NCBI GenBank assembly: GCA_963970005.1
Contig: CAXAMN010003102.1
Span: forward strand, 251,378-315,377
Direction: 5' to 3'
DNA length: 64,000 nucleotides
Origin: Durusdinium trenchii
Lineage: Eukaryota; Sar; Dinophyceae; Suessiales; Symbiodiniaceae
Below the pieces are notes generated by a model that saw nothing but the letters and a program-made list of their open reading frames with translations, was not told the origin of the DNA and did no database searches. Position numbers and translations under genes: made by a program. This document shows positions 1 through 12,600 of this stretch, piece by piece. Within the stretch, counting starts at the first letter, position 1. Every line of letters begins with the position of its first letter.

Positions 1-121
1 GTAGAACAAGTCTCGCGTTGGTGAGAAGCCAGGAACTTCCGTCAAGGCTGTTGAGCCGTGAACAGCAACCCACTCTGCCTTCGATTTCAAAAGCCTTGGG
101 TGTACAGTAGAACTATGAAGT

Positions 122-2133
122 TTAAAGACACAAGTCATGGTTCATGGTCAAAAGAAAGGTAACGAGACTTTTTTTACTTTCATTCATATTGCCCATGGAA
201 CGTGCCACGGTGCGCTGCTCCGGGGCCAAATGCTGTGAACAACAAGCTCTCCGGCTCACGCCCTTCGGTTGATCGTAGTGCGCCACAATAGTGGCAGCAT
301 TCTCTGCGGGAGCTATGCCAGGATCCTGGGCGACCACCACATATTTTTCAGGGGCGCTGAAACCCTTTTGGTGGAAAATCCCATAACAATATCGCTGAAC
401 GTAGTACAAGTTTCTCTTAAATTTGAAGATCTTGTGGAGAAAGTCTTGGTCGCCCTGAACCCCATCCATGCACGCTAGCCAATCTCCAGCTATGCAAGAT
501 ACAGCTCTGGCAGCCCACTCTGGGCAATAGTCAGCATCCTAGCGATGTCCCCAAAAGAGACATTGTCCAATCTTTGGGAATTGGTACTTATATGGTCATG
601 CCACCAAGGTTCAAATTGCCTACCCTTGGGGTCGCAATGTGGCCAAACTCCAGAGCCTCGACAAATTACCAAGCAGGTCGACATAGAGTCTAGTCTAGTC
701 TAGAGAATTCCACCAAGATGCGCATGGCCCGGAAAGACCACGCAATCCAGTCCAATATTAATTCTCTGCACGCATCGCCGGTCGAAGTGACAGATCGAAT
801 CGCGATCCTAGGTTCTTGGAGCCGGTTGCCTTCACCATTGGAGCGGTGCATGTGTTTCTTTGAAGCTCAGTTGCACGAACCTGCTGTGCATGGATGATTT
901 CCCAACCCCACAGACCGGGACAAGGCTGAACATCTCAAAGGATGATTGGCCTCGGCATTCTACTAACTAGTCTCACCCACTGTTTGTTCGGTATTGCTGG
1001 GAAATGTTTCGAACCTATTTAGATATACCGTGCAACTAAAGTGCCAAAGACTTCAGCACCATCTCCATAGATTCTCAGGGGCACCACTTTGGAAGGGACC
1101 TGGGAAAGCAGTTTCAACCACATGCATTTCTTTTTGCGGTGTCCAGGCCTCTTCCCAGATCTCTGTGGCAAGTTTGCGGTTGATGTTCTGACTCCAATAG
1201 TTCTGATACGCCTGAGTTAAAGAAGCACTTGCTAGTTTTGGAATTTGTTCCAGAAGCTCGACCTCCACTCCAGCCAGGGCGCATCAGGTGTCCCCGTGAA
1301 AAAGGCATAGAAAAAGACACCGTTCTTGAACTCATAGAACTTTGCCATGATTTCATGTGGAAGGAACATCCCCAGTTTGACCGTGGTGTCACCTCCCGGG
1401 AACGGCTTCACCTCAGGTTGTATATGGTTAAGTGGCGACCCCTTTTCGCGCAAATTGCGTGAGGAAAACCCAAAATCAAAGGCCAAGTGTCCTTTGGTAT
1501 ATCCAACCTCCAGTCATGACTTGTGAACAAATTGAACTGGTAACATGGTGGGTTTTTGTGGCTAGGCACCGGGCACGAAGGCAAGAACGGAAATCTTGCG
1601 CCAGTGCCCAACATTGAAACGTTCGCTCCAGCGCCCAACCCTTCGCGCTCTCAAATCGCTCAGCAAGATCGAGGATCTTCGGCCTGGAGTGCGAGACGGT
1701 TCTGCGCGCTTTCTCTTGGATCGATCATGGCAGTTTGGCTGCAGTCAAGGTGCGGGACAAGATACTCTGGCACATGCAAGAGGTTCTCAAGGTCTGCGGC
1801 CAAGCGCTTCATGGAAGCCTGCCACCAACACAAATCAAGATGTTTGGAATTTTGCAGGTGAATGAAACGCCTCCCCTCGCATCACTGCATCGATCAGCGA
1901 CCAGACAAGTTGGTGTAGCCCTCGAGGTCTTGATCTTGATCTGGACTTAGAGCCTCCCCCGAAAAGCAAAACCAGTTGGCCACACTTGCCTGTTCAGCAA
2001 AGCCACAGTTATAATCAAAGACTTGGTGAACAGAGATCAGAGAAGAAAGCTTGTAATCTCTTTCTGCAAAGTGCCCTAGCTCTTCAGAAACGTGTATTGG
2101 GTTGTTAAATATCGCAACTCCCAGCGCAGGCAT
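122..2133 (-). CDS. candidate multi-exon gene fragment, dinoflagellate multicopy (HGDG-type) family
   Basis: Several open stretches on the minus strand read like exons in one order: about 2133-1960, 1486-1232, 684-490 and 478-122. The 1486-1232 piece has a LPHEIMAKFY motif and a nearby WRSSFW, both resembling the region just before the HGDG motif in the gene at 22.3-23.4 kb. The 478-122 piece has GDQDF followed by a C-containing stretch, resembling GDLEY...CGFC in that gene. I therefore infer a second, diverged and incomplete copy of the same family. The HGDG motif itself is not visible here. No biochemical function is known to me for this family. Splice sites were not resolved and the gene may run off the left edge. 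It lies head-to-tail with the next three minus-strand genes. Confidence 0.33.
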
Positions 2134-2331
2134 GCCGTAGATTTAACGACGCACTGGGTCTAATGCGACAGCGCAACATACCAGCCAAGCACAGCAACGC
2201 AGTTGGTCTAAAGTCTTGAACATATTTCCTAACAACTTGCGACTAGACTAGACATCCAAGTGCCTGGCTGCCCCTACTCTTGACAGAGTTTCCCCATCAC
2301 ATACATACCTAACAGAAATTAAAAGCTCACT

Positions 2332-5300
2332 CATCCTCTCCCGGGTCTTCCGCTTCGTCCTCTTCCTCCTCCGTAGGGGCTGCCTGGCACAAGCCAAGAT
2401 CAAGCTATTCAAGCGCAAGACAAGCAGAAAACTAGCATTTCAACCTTCTGCTTCTTCTTACCCTTCGCTTCCTTTGCTGCTTGCTTCTCCTTGTCTGCCT
2501 TCTCTTGCTTTTCCTTTCACCTGGAGCGCTGAACATGGAAGAAAACAAAAATCCCTGAGGCCTGAAAGCGGGTGGACAGCTGAGGAATCGACGGTTCTTG
2601 TGTGCACGATAGGCCGCTTTGGCTGAATCCAACTGGTCTTCGATTTCCTTGCAAATTTGATGTTTGTTTCCGTTGCTCATTGCTTTCCTTGTTTAGAAGA
2701 TTGAATGCTGCAGAACCCAAAGGCCTCCAGCTTTTTCTTGTTCTTGGTGTACTCTGCACGGACCTTCCGGATTGCAGTCCCTTCCACTGCCATCTTTTCC
2801 AACCTGTGCGAGGGAAACCCTGCCAACACTGACAATAAGAGAAGCTGAGCGTGAAGCCTTCCAGCGAAATCAGTCACCCACTCGAAGTTCTTGGAGCAAC
2901 TCTTCTTCAAGTCCTCTGTAGCAATCAGAAACGGACGATTCATAAAAACACTGAACGCGAATCGACCGACAGCCTTGTTGCCATCAATGGTGTGTAGATC
3001 TGACCCGGCAGACCTCACCCTTCCCGCCAAACTTCTCAGCCTCGGCGCAGTGAAGCTTGTGGCGCAAAACTCACAGAGTTGCCAAGAACCCACCCTTTGA
3101 GTTCTTTGTCCAAGTCTTTCTTCGCTTGCTGTTCGGGCGTCACCTCCTCACAACAGACTTTGGAGAAGATACAGCATAGTGGGGTACACCAACTGGAAGA
3201 AAGAATTCTCATCATCTCGCCTTCTCCTTGGTTGGATCTTTCCGGCGCTTATTTCCCTCATCATCATCATCGCTACCATTCCTCCTCCTTTTGTTTTTCC
3301 CGTCCCCCCTGCTAAGGATGGGCATCATGCCATCCACAATTTCACCCAGAACCTTCTTCGCGCCTTCCTTACCGGCCTCTCCAACCTCTTCAGCGTCAGG
3401 CATCCTAGCCCGGCCTTTCACCACAGTCTTCGCAGAGTTTTCGATGCCACCTTGAACCACCACAAGCGACAAGCAAAACGAGAAGTGCGTTTGAACCAAG
3501 ACACTTTTCTGTAGGGTGTGCTTGAACACTTTGTACAGCCTCATGCACTCCTTGTTCTTGAACTCAGCCACACGCAGGGTCAGAACGAGTCGCGCTAAAA
3601 TATAACTGAAGTTGAGAATGAGCCCAGCGCTTCTTTACGTGGATGAGGACGCCCGCGCTGCGACTCTTTGATCGTCTTAATCAACTCCCTGCGGAAAAAT
3701 AGAACAATCGCATGTTAAAAGACGTGCAGTCCTGGGAGACCCAGCCTCCCGCTCTCAGTACTTCCATACTTGAGCTCGAGGTCCACCAGGGGCATTTCCA
3801 CAAAGATGTCATCATTTTTGGTCCGCTGCGACCTAAGGTAGCAGAAAGCTTTGACTTGGAGTGGTTCATTGGCGCCAAGACCCTGACTGCTCCACGGAAG
3901 CTTGCAGAGTCACGTTGGACCTATGCAAGGCAGTAGCTAGAAGAGTTGTAACATTGTGCTGACATTGCGAAGATTGGACACTTTGAACGCACAGTTTTGC
4001 AGTTCAGCTCTCTTGCGTTCGAAGGGCAGCTCATCAGTCAAAAGGAATTCTTTGAGCAGTTGGAACCTGACAGGTTTCCAGGATAAGTGGATTGAATAAA
4101 TTGGGGGTGCACTGTGTTTGATTTGACTTTTAAAGGTCTATCCACAGCGTGATTCAAGGCATGCACTTCTTGGAGTGGGACCCAGAAGCAGCTTGCTAGA
4201 AGATCGGCCGGAATTCCTTGGGAGCAGGTTCAAGTTATAATGGTTGCCGTTTCCAAAGAAACCTTTGTAAAGTGTTTCAGGCCTGGCTCATTCATCTTTC
4301 GGTCAAGTGCACTGTAAAGCAGCCGCCGCTCCTAATGAATCTTTTGCTAGAGTAAAGCATTGCGAGTTGCAGTCAGCAAAGAAGATAGCTATCCTGCACG
4401 TCAATTTGGCTGCCAGATTGGAGTAGCTTGACCTGCTCCTTCACATCGTCCGGCAACTTCTTGACCTGAGGATTCATGGCACTACATCTTTGCGCCCTTC
4501 CTGGAGCTGATGATGAGACGCTGGCCCTGCGCAGCTTTCCGTTTTCGTCGCGGACCGTCAGACCCTTGACCTGCACTATGCCTCCACCAGATTCCTGCAC
4601 AGGGCAACTCCCTACAAATACCCACCCAAACTGAAACACAAAAGAGCATCGATGTTTTTGATTGGGCTTTGGACGTCGTAGCGTACTGTAGCTGAAGTGT
4701 TCAACCTGTTGATCTTCGGCTTTTGACCTGGCAGATGAATGGCTATGACATGGTCAGTTGGAGCGTAGTTCAAACAAGATAGGACCATTTGGACCAGCTT
4801 TCTTGCGCTCCTCCACGAAAGGCTTGTAAAAGCGGACTGTGTCCATGTCCGGAAGTTTCCTTTGAACAAACTTTCTTTTTGCTTCTTTCACTCTTTTGGC
4901 TCTAATCGGTGGGGCCCACTGAAAAAAACGGACAGCAGGCATGTCTTCAAGCTTCTTTTGGGTTGGATCTGGGTCACCTGCCTCATCATAAGGCTGGGCT
5001 TTCAACTCTCTCCTCACTTCAGGTGGAAGCTCTTCCTCTTCCTCTTCCTCTTCCTTTTCTTCACTATCCTCTGCGCGATCGTCTCCTTTCCTTCTCTTTG
5101 CAACTTTCTCTTCTTGTTCCTCCTTCCTTTTCTTGTTTCCCTTCTCACTCTCCGTTGCATCGGCCTGGCGCGTTTTCTTTGCTCCAGCTGCTTCCTTCCC
5201 CTCTGCTTGCTTACGACTTGCAGCCTTTCCGCTCTTCTTATTCTCTGCGCTCTCCGTCTCCTGCTCCACCTGCTCCGGGTCAGCCTTCTTTGCACTCCTC

Positions 5301-5837
5301 CCACTCACCTTCTTCTCATCCTTCTTCTCCTTCTCTTGTTCTTTCTGTTCCTTGTTCTTTTTTGTCTTGTTCTTTTTCTTGGCGTCAACTTCCTGTTCCT
5401 CTTTACCCTCGGCTCCATCGATGACACGGGCTTCATCATCAAAAGAAACCCCTCGCTGCGCACCGCCTTCGATTGCCTCCATATCACCGGTCTTCAGATG
5501 GCCTATGCGACGAGGGCACTCTCCACCTCCACCATTCTCCAAAGCCAAAGCACCCTGTGGTTTCTTCTTTTTTGTCTAACCATCCTGAACCTTCAACAGG
5601 CTCCTGGCGAGTTGTCGTCTTTCCTTTCCCCTTGCCCTTCATTGACTTGATGAAAGCCATAGCTACATCCTTGGGTTCAGCACCTTCACTGATCATACGC
5701 TTCAACTCTGAAGTCATGTCTCCACCTCCGCACACGCTCGGACTTGACTTCGACCTCCTCCTAAGGGCTGGAGCGCGCTTTTCTGGAGTGATGAGATCTT
5801 CAACTTCTTGGCTTCGCCCCCCTGGCAGAAGGAACAT
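2332..5837 (-). CDS. Lys/Glu-rich multi-exon protein, function unknown
   Basis: The minus strand carries a chain of exon-like reading frames from about 5837 down to a convincing last exon at 2388-2332, which follows a CAG acceptor and ends EDPGEDE then a stop. The largest exon (5548 to about 4755) is extremely charged, with long K/E runs, followed by a more globular part containing PAVRFFQWAPPI and LPDMDTVRFYKPF. Later exon-like stretches lie near 4600-4480, 3840-3765, 3571-3215, 3015-2690 and 2520-2420. The 3015-2690 stretch (TIDGNKAVGRFAF, FEWVTDFAGRLHAQ) looks like folded protein. No catalytic motif is recognised. The lysine-rich low-complexity tract suggests a nuclear or nucleic-acid-associated protein, but that is inference. 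Plus-strand open frames here are antisense shadows of the K/E-rich tract. The first exon and exact introns are uncertain. Confidence 0.5.
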
Positions 5838-6214
5838 ATGAATTGGTCAGGTGAAGCTGCTTTCATGTTGGAGCCAGGTTGCATTAGCCAGGTCAGGTCG
5901 GTCTCCTGAGTGTGCAAAACGTTGTTGGGTTTGTGGTTTTCCAATTTCTCGTAGATTCTCGCTAAGAGCCTACATGGGTCGACCTATGATGTCATATTCT
6001 CGGAATTTCTCCGAACTTCTCGTGTTTTTTTTGAAAAGAACTGTTTGGAAAGATAAAGTCTTAATGCACCCTTACATCTGCATGTTGCACTATACCTTTA
6101 AGAGACAACAAAGCAGCCCCTAACGTTCTAAGAATAGAACCGGGATGAACCGGGGCTTTGTTTCTGGCGTCCTCTCAACATCTGTTGACCATGTAAGCCA
6201 AGAGAGGTCAAGAG

Positions 6215-6271
6215 GACACAAAAATGATGCAGACGTTAAGGGTCCTTAACGTCTGTATCAGTTTTGTGTTC
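6215..6271. repeat. 27-bp-stem hairpin with a 2-nt loop
   Basis: The left arm 6215-6241 and right arm 6244-6271 are reverse complements with a few mismatches. Both contain CAGACGTTAAGG or its complement. The loop is only GT. It lies in a non-coding interval. It could be a minimal fold-back element or MITE remnant, or an unusual replication or recombination product. Confidence 0.85.
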
Positions 6272-6464
6272 TCGTGACATTTCTTGGAGATCTTGGAAGT
6301 GAGACTGTTTGAGACCCGTGCACACAGACTCAACAACAGTATGAAGGAACAATCGAAGCGCCCTCCCATCCTAGATTGGGGCGCATCCTATATATCACCG
6401 GTTGTTCCAAGGACGCTATAGCCTTAAAGCGGTTGTTGGAGTTTCTTGCTTTGGGAACTTCGTG

Positions 6465-6705
6465 AATTTTCGTGCGCCGATTCAGGGTGGACCTCTTCAA
6501 ATTTCGTGTTTTTTCAAATTTCTTGAAATTTCGCGTACGCATTCGGGGGGAATTTCGTGGAATTTCGTGTCAGCTAGGATCATGGCCCCGCTCTACATTC
6601 TGCCTTTTGGAGTACAAGATTCGTGGAATTTCGTGCCAGTTCCTCGGTGCATTTTGGTTGATTTTCGTGGAATTTCGCTCGGCGGATAGGTTGAATTTCG
6701 TGTGT
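6465..6705 (+). repeat. clustered AATTTCGTG word repeats
   Basis: The word AATTTCGTG, often as GGAATTTCGTG, recurs about ten times in 240 bases at irregular spacing. It is not a regular tandem array because the spacers differ. No coding frame runs through it. Confidence 0.75.
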
Positions 6706-7232
6706 GGGGTTCTTGGGTGGAAGCTAGGTGCGGGGTTCTGCTTTCACTCCTCTCTCCATGAACATATCGATATATAGATATATATATATATACATACCAT
6801 AGTTGTTCAAAGGGCGCACTCGCTATATGTCCATGTACTAGGGAGTGGAAAAGAGGAAACCCGGTTTCGATTGAATTTTGCAGCTGAGCGTCCAATCACC
6901 CAGTCTCAAACACCACCGATCCGCTTGAGCAAGCTTTCACTGATCGGCGATTCTCAGAACACATGTTTTGACACGAGCATTGAGTTTGAACAGTGTATAC
7001 ACAGAGGTCCAGATCGAGACCACTAAAAACGATACCGTCAAAAAGGAGGTTGACACAGCATCCGACTCTATAGATTTTGTGGTCCTTGGACTTCTGTTGG
7101 TGCATATACTTCTGTGCAAGCAGCAATGTTTGTCAACTAAATCATGCAAGACGCTCTCTCCCCAACACTTTTAATATCCACACCGCTCCCCAAACCGGTG
7201 CGGACCCCACACAGCTAGCATCAAAGTTGCAG

Positions 7233-9254
7233 CTAGAAGCAATCCAGAAGATGCTCCAGGCCACTATCAGAGGAATCTTCTTCCTCTGTGTTCTGAAACT
7301 TGAGACCCTGGTCAGGCATTATCGTTGGCTGCTCACTTTTCCTGGGTTGAAAGTTTTTGGGTTTCAGGTCAGAGTATGTGTCAAACCGGTCTCTTCCATG
7401 CTGAGGGAGGCACACATGCTTCAGCAACCTCTCACCCACCTCCAATCAAGAACATGAACCTCCAAGTCCCCAACCTTTGGTTTTTGAACGGTCACTGCAG
7501 CAAAAACATTTGGGCCGCCTTGCAGCCCAACTGTACTGGGTACACTGATGTTGCATAGAGATCCCGGCCACCAGCCTCAAGGTCATGAGCAGAAGGTACC
7601 AGCGCGAATCCATCACAACCCCCCCAGCTCCCAAATCTTTGGGGTAAAAGGTTCCGGAAACTTTTAGTTACTGGCAAACATGCCACATGCAAAACTGCCT
7701 ATGTAAGGACATGACCACTTTGGTCTTGCCAGTCGACTTGCACCTGTATTTCTTGACGACTTCAAGATTCAGGCGCGACTTGATTCGCAGGAGGCGTTTC
7801 CTGCAGCGACGACGGGGTAAGTTTTCAAGATACGAAGATAGCGTTCAAAGCCCACAGCGTTTGGACATATATAGTCATTGTTTACACAACGCACATCTAG
7901 CTAGCCATGCAGCCTTCTCTCTTGATCGATTGGTGTTCCAAGCTCAGCGATCCAGGGACAGGTCGTGTACAGGGTTACCCGCTTCCTGAAGCAAGAACTT
8001 AGGGGCCACATTTCCATCCAAACTAAAGTTTACAATTGTCTTTGAGACTCTTTTGCAAGAATTACAGCGCATATATATATATATGTTTGAGATGCCCGAA
8101 AGGTTGCGTTCACTGCCAAAAAACAAAGCTTTCGGGCATCTTCAGAAAAGACCCGGACGACAAAGGTGGACGCTAAGACCAAGACTGTGTCGGGGCGCCA
8201 AATGCACCCAAGGGCACAGAAACGTGAAAGGCGCCGTGCCTCTCCAATATTTCCTCAAACCACTCGCGCTTCAACAGAAGGGCCTGCAAGCCCACAGGAC
8301 AAAAGGGTCCAGCCTCCAGTGGGCGGTAACGCCATAACAATGAGCTCATAGGATTTTCCACCACAAAGTGTACTTGCTTAGCTCTGCAGTACTCAATCCT
8401 CGATCAGAACACTGTACCACACACATACACTAAAGATTCCACTTGCAATCATTTGCGCCTTATTCTAAGCGTTACACCTCAAACTCCCCAATTTGTTGAT
8501 TCGTTGAAACAAAATCACCCCGGGTGCCAAGGCACAGGTAGCACACACGTCTGATAATCCGGTTTGCAACGCGGATGCAACGTTGATCACGTTTCCCTGC
8601 AGTACGGGCGATGCGAACGCTGGAGATGGAACATGTCTCGAAGCAACAAGTAGGCCGGGTTGGGCGCCTTGGGGCCTTGTGGATGTCCTTCCGGTCGATC
8701 CCCTGCTCAGCCAAACGAAGGTCGCACAAGGCGGGGCTGCCCACCAAATGCATCCTCCCAGGGACGTTGGCGCAAGACACTGGTTCACTTGATTCCAACA
8801 ACCTCGAACCTGCAACAATGGCCACCAACCCTGAAAGAAACTTAGTTTGCTTGTTCAATACTGATGACTCATCATCATGAAGCATCGCAGGACCCGCGCA
8901 CCACAACATGTCCAATTTGATCATGAATTTTGCCAGGGCACCCCTTGAAGAGCTGTAAAGAAGCCCGTGGCCGTGAGCACATCGAAAAAGGCATTGCGTT
9001 TTACCTGATCTAGTCTCACTGGTTTGGGCGCTGCACAACCCCATGTGCACGCCCATACAAACACAAACTCTCGGCTTGCCTGCAGGCAAGATACATCTCT
9101 GCGGCCTGCTTTCAAGCCAAACAGCCTGACACCGGCCGTTAAGGCCCCTTCTCCACAGAACTCTTCCTGAAACTGGGTGGCCTCGTCCTTTGGTACTTCT
9201 CCAAAAGTGGCAAGGAGGCACACCAAGACTGGCACTAGGTGTGAATAGCGCATG
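7233..9254 (-). CDS. multi-exon protein with C5-DNA-methyltransferase-like motifs
   Basis: Minus-strand exons in order show a start with a hydrophobic stretch (MRYSHLVPVLVCLLATFG, near 9254), then EEFCGEGALTAGVRLFGL at about 9157-9110. That resembles the SAM-binding motif I of cytosine-C5 methyltransferases. NAFFDVLTATGFFTAL follows near 8985-8935, then WWAAPPCATFVWLSRGSTGR at about 8746-8690, where APPC resembles catalytic motif IV. VSVPLGAFGAPTQ is near 8225-8190. A basic exon RLLRIKSRLNLEVVKKY is near 7800-7712, GGRDLYATSVYPVQLG near 7600-7530, and an acidic C-terminus ends HLLDCF at 7233. This order fits a protein family that I recognise as abundant in Symbiodiniaceae but whose activity is, to my knowledge, unproven. 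C5 methylation is inference, and motifs VI-X were not identified. The gene lies downstream of and parallel to the 9.7-12.8 kb gene. Some internal exons are missing from my reading, so intactness is open. Confidence 0.58.
8090..8141. repeat. intronic 13-bp inverted repeat hairpin
   Basis: AGATGCCCGAAAG at 8090-8102 is the exact reverse complement of 8129-8141, with a 26-nt loop. It lies between exon-like parts of the methyltransferase-like gene, next to a TA microsatellite, so it is probably a fold-back element in an intron. Confidence 0.85.
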
Positions 9255-9690
9255 CTGTAAACCCACCTTGATTTCACCTTGATGTATACCCAGAAGGCTG
9301 CAGACGCACAAAACTAAACCATAAACACTGACGCTGGAAAGTGAATTGATGCTGGTGCGCGCAACTCAAAAATCGACATTGGTCAGAATGAACCCCGCCT
9401 ATTTGCTCAGAATGGAGACCTTCCATGGAAAGCCGACCTCGGCCAAGCAAAACAGAAGCTAGGTCTACAAGGTTGCAGGGTGAAGAACATCTGGTACAAC
9501 CGCGCGTTTTTTCTTTTTCTTGATCAGGCCATCCCCCAAGAAGCAAAAAAGCTTTGCGCACCCCTGGCTCACGTGTGATCAAGACAGTTTCGTAGCAAGA
9601 TCAACGGTTGCAAGGATATCCCTGCACAAAACAACACATTGGGGCTTCCAACACTGCCAATGAAGACATCTCGCATTCTGGTGCAGGGGA
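9255..9690. other. short intergenic interval
   Basis: This lies between two parallel minus-strand genes. Open frames exist but show no motif or exon-like composition. I see nothing further in it. Confidence 0.5.
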
Positions 9691-12600
9691 TCAGGCAAAC
9701 CGACGCTTGCGGCGTTCAGCCGCCGGCATCCTTGCTATGATGGCTTTTCTTTCAGGGCTCTTCAACCATTTCGTTTGTATCTGACGGTATGTCAGCTTGC
9801 CAGCACGACGGTGCTTGGCAAAAAAATCGGCCATCGCTTGTTGCATAGGTCCATTTGAATTAGTCCGCTTGGACTGCTTGGACTCGGACTTGTTCTTTGT
9901 AGACACCGGGGGGCTTCTTGTCCTTCTTTAGTGGCCCGTTCTTGGAAGAAGGCAACTTGCCAGCCTTGGCCTTGGCAAGCTTCTGCTGCAAACGTTTGTT
10001 TGCTGTGAGGGTGACCTTGGCCAAAGGTCTGGGGAGCTTTGGCGGGGTCTCGCTCAAAGGCTGCAGCATCTGCTGCCTCTCAGGCGTCACAACAACAGGC
10101 GAAACCTCTACAGGAGGACTTGCAGAGGTAGGTGATCCGGAAGAGGCAGCCGCTCTCCACTCAGCACGGGTTTCTTCTGAAGCTGGAGCAATCCTCTCAA
10201 GCTCTCCATAGCTGAAACCTGGGACAACTTTGACCTGGCTGACCTGGTCAGGAGACTTCTTGGGAGGCGACTTCGCCTTGCGCTCTTTGACCGGCGACTT
10301 AGTTTTGCCATTGTACCAGTCAAACCATTCAAAGTAATCAATCTCCTCGAAAAACGTTTTGAGCCACTCACCATCAATATGGCTAAACCAATCACCGTGA
10401 AGGAGGCCAAAGAAGTATTCCAACTTCTGCCACACCTGCAAATGAAACACACTCAGTGGGCCTGAATCCCTAAAGGTTTAAGAACTGCCAGGCACCACAA
10501 AACTCCAGCGCTTTGCAACGAACATTTTTCATTTGACAGCGGCATGATCAGCTATGAGTCCTGGTCGCTCGGGGCACCAGGATGATTTTCTTCCTGCGCG
10601 CATTAAGCCATTCAGCAACATCAACCCGTGAACACAAACATGCATGGCCTCTACACGGCGTCTCTTAGGCGGTGGATCTTCAGCCTCCTGAGCTGTTCAA
10701 TGTTGAAAAAAGCTGCACTCCACTAAAACGGGGGGCTCCTCTGCAGAATGTGAATCAGGACGACCTTGAAAAAAGCCATGTTCTTCCTGGGGAACGGCAA
10801 GCATCGGCGTCGACGAACAACCCGGGACAAGCGTGATTGAGCCAGTGGCCATGAGGTCCCACGCCCAAGCGTCGTCCTGCAGGCACCAATTCGAAACAAC
10901 AAGGAACGGGCTCATGAGGCAAAAACGGAAACTGTATCCCCACTCCTGGTCATACATATAGTCATCGTGCAGCTCGGGGTCAAAGTCCTGCAGCAGAGAA
11001 ACAAACATTTAGCTGATCCATCCTTCATCGCCTCGTAGAGGGTGGATGTGAGATCTGTCCCTGTCGGAGTGGACATGGTCGCAGTGACAGTTGCGCCTTC
11101 CTCCTTGCACGAGGCAGGTTTGGCTGGCTAGTGTGAGTTGAATTGAACGAGGCCTCGCCACAATCCTCATCATCGAAGTCATCGAAGTGCATATCCTGAA
11201 GTCCAAGAACATAGTATAAAGCATCTAGCTGACGAACCTGAGATGTCTATCACAGTCCTTGTCACCATCCCAGGCCCCGACCGGATCCTGCAGAACAAAA
11301 ACAATCGCGCTCAAGCTCTGAATGACAAGTGGATCCAGCAGCATACGCTATAGCTCCTCAGCCGCTTCGTCGGCTTCACTCGTAGTATCGCCAAAAAGGT
11401 CCTTCTCCTTGACACGCACCTCACCAACTATTGAGTTTGCAAACTTTGAACATCAAACAAGGTATGCCAAACCAACTCAGTGTGTGGATCGTACCTGGTA
11501 CCTATAGCCTTGCCTGATCGTGAGGTAAAGAACCCTCTTCACCCACCTGGCTCAAACTCTTTTTTCTTGTCGGCCAAGAAGTTTTGTTAGTTGGTTTGGG
11601 AAATCATTGAGCAGTTGCGTGTGAAACCTCACCTCCTGATCATCTGAATCGCACTCGGTTCCTTCTTCGGCCTGACCACGCCAACAAACAGTTTTGGGTT
11701 AAACGTATTCCGGCTTGGCCTCATCCACCACACTTGGGTCAGCATCAGCGCACTCGGCCTGCCAATCAACAAAAGAACAAGAGGACTCATAGAGAGGTAT
11801 ATATATATGATATGTCTAGCTTGAGGACTGCGCTGAGTCTAATAAGAAAAAGAACTACCTCGCAAAGGAGATTTTCAAGACAGCCCTGCAGTGAAGAGAC
11901 AATGTGAAATGTGGCCTCGGCAGGCCCTGCTTCTTCGCACTCCTGCGAAAGGTGTGCAACTTGGCTTGATGAATTCCGATTCGACTCTGAGCTGAAAGAC
12001 TGAGTTTTTCAGCAAGTATAAAATAGAATAACGAAAGTCAAAGTAGGGTCGAGGGTGATAGAGGCAGGCCTCCAGTGGAAGGGTCTCAACATTGTCAATG
12101 TTGCGCGCCATCCTCTTGCTCTTTGTGGCAAGAAATCTCAGGCGGTCAGCTTGCTTTACCATGAAGTCATGCCTTGTTTCCTTTGGCCCTCGAGCCAGTT
12201 CAAACGGAAGCATCTTGAGCAACTTCTTTATGACGAGCAACCGCAACCGAAACGTGAACACGCGACCTGTGTATTGCTTCAGAAACCCAAAGAGACGCCT
12301 ATTGCGATGTTTTCTGAGATCGCACTTTCGGGGATAGAGTGCTCCGGTCTCTTCTAAGGTATCAAAGTCCAGAAGTCCAAAGAGCTTCTGAGCAATTGCT
12401 TCAGCATTTGCCCTCCGGAGAGCACTTTGCTGAGCCCGTCGCCCACACTGCCGAGTCAGATCGCTCGCAGAGCGCACCATGAGAAAATCAAACTACAGTC
12501 TTTGTTGTAAAAGTATTGCTGAGTACCTTGAACATATAGTGTAGAGTATCCACTGGAAAATGTATATATATATATATGTTGTGTGGTAGGCACATATCAC

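Larger units (their letters stand above)
5850..7230. other. intergenic stretch with fold-back and short repeats
   Basis: No convincing coding exon is seen between the Lys/Glu-rich gene and the methyltransferase-like gene. The stretch holds a near-perfect hairpin (6215-6271), about ten copies of an AATTTCGTG-type word (about 6465-6705) and a TA microsatellite near 6768-6795. It is the likely 3' flank of the 7.2-9.3 kb gene and the 5' flank of the 2.3-5.8 kb gene. Confidence 0.6.

Noticed and set aside
4862-5650. Long plus-strand frames rich in L, F and S
   Set aside because: They are the antisense of the Lys/Glu-rich exon and mimic membrane protein only because of its codon bias.
8472-9311. 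Single 279-codon minus-strand gene
   Set aside because: The methyltransferase-like motifs lie in different frames with intron-like gaps, so this long frame is only partly coding.
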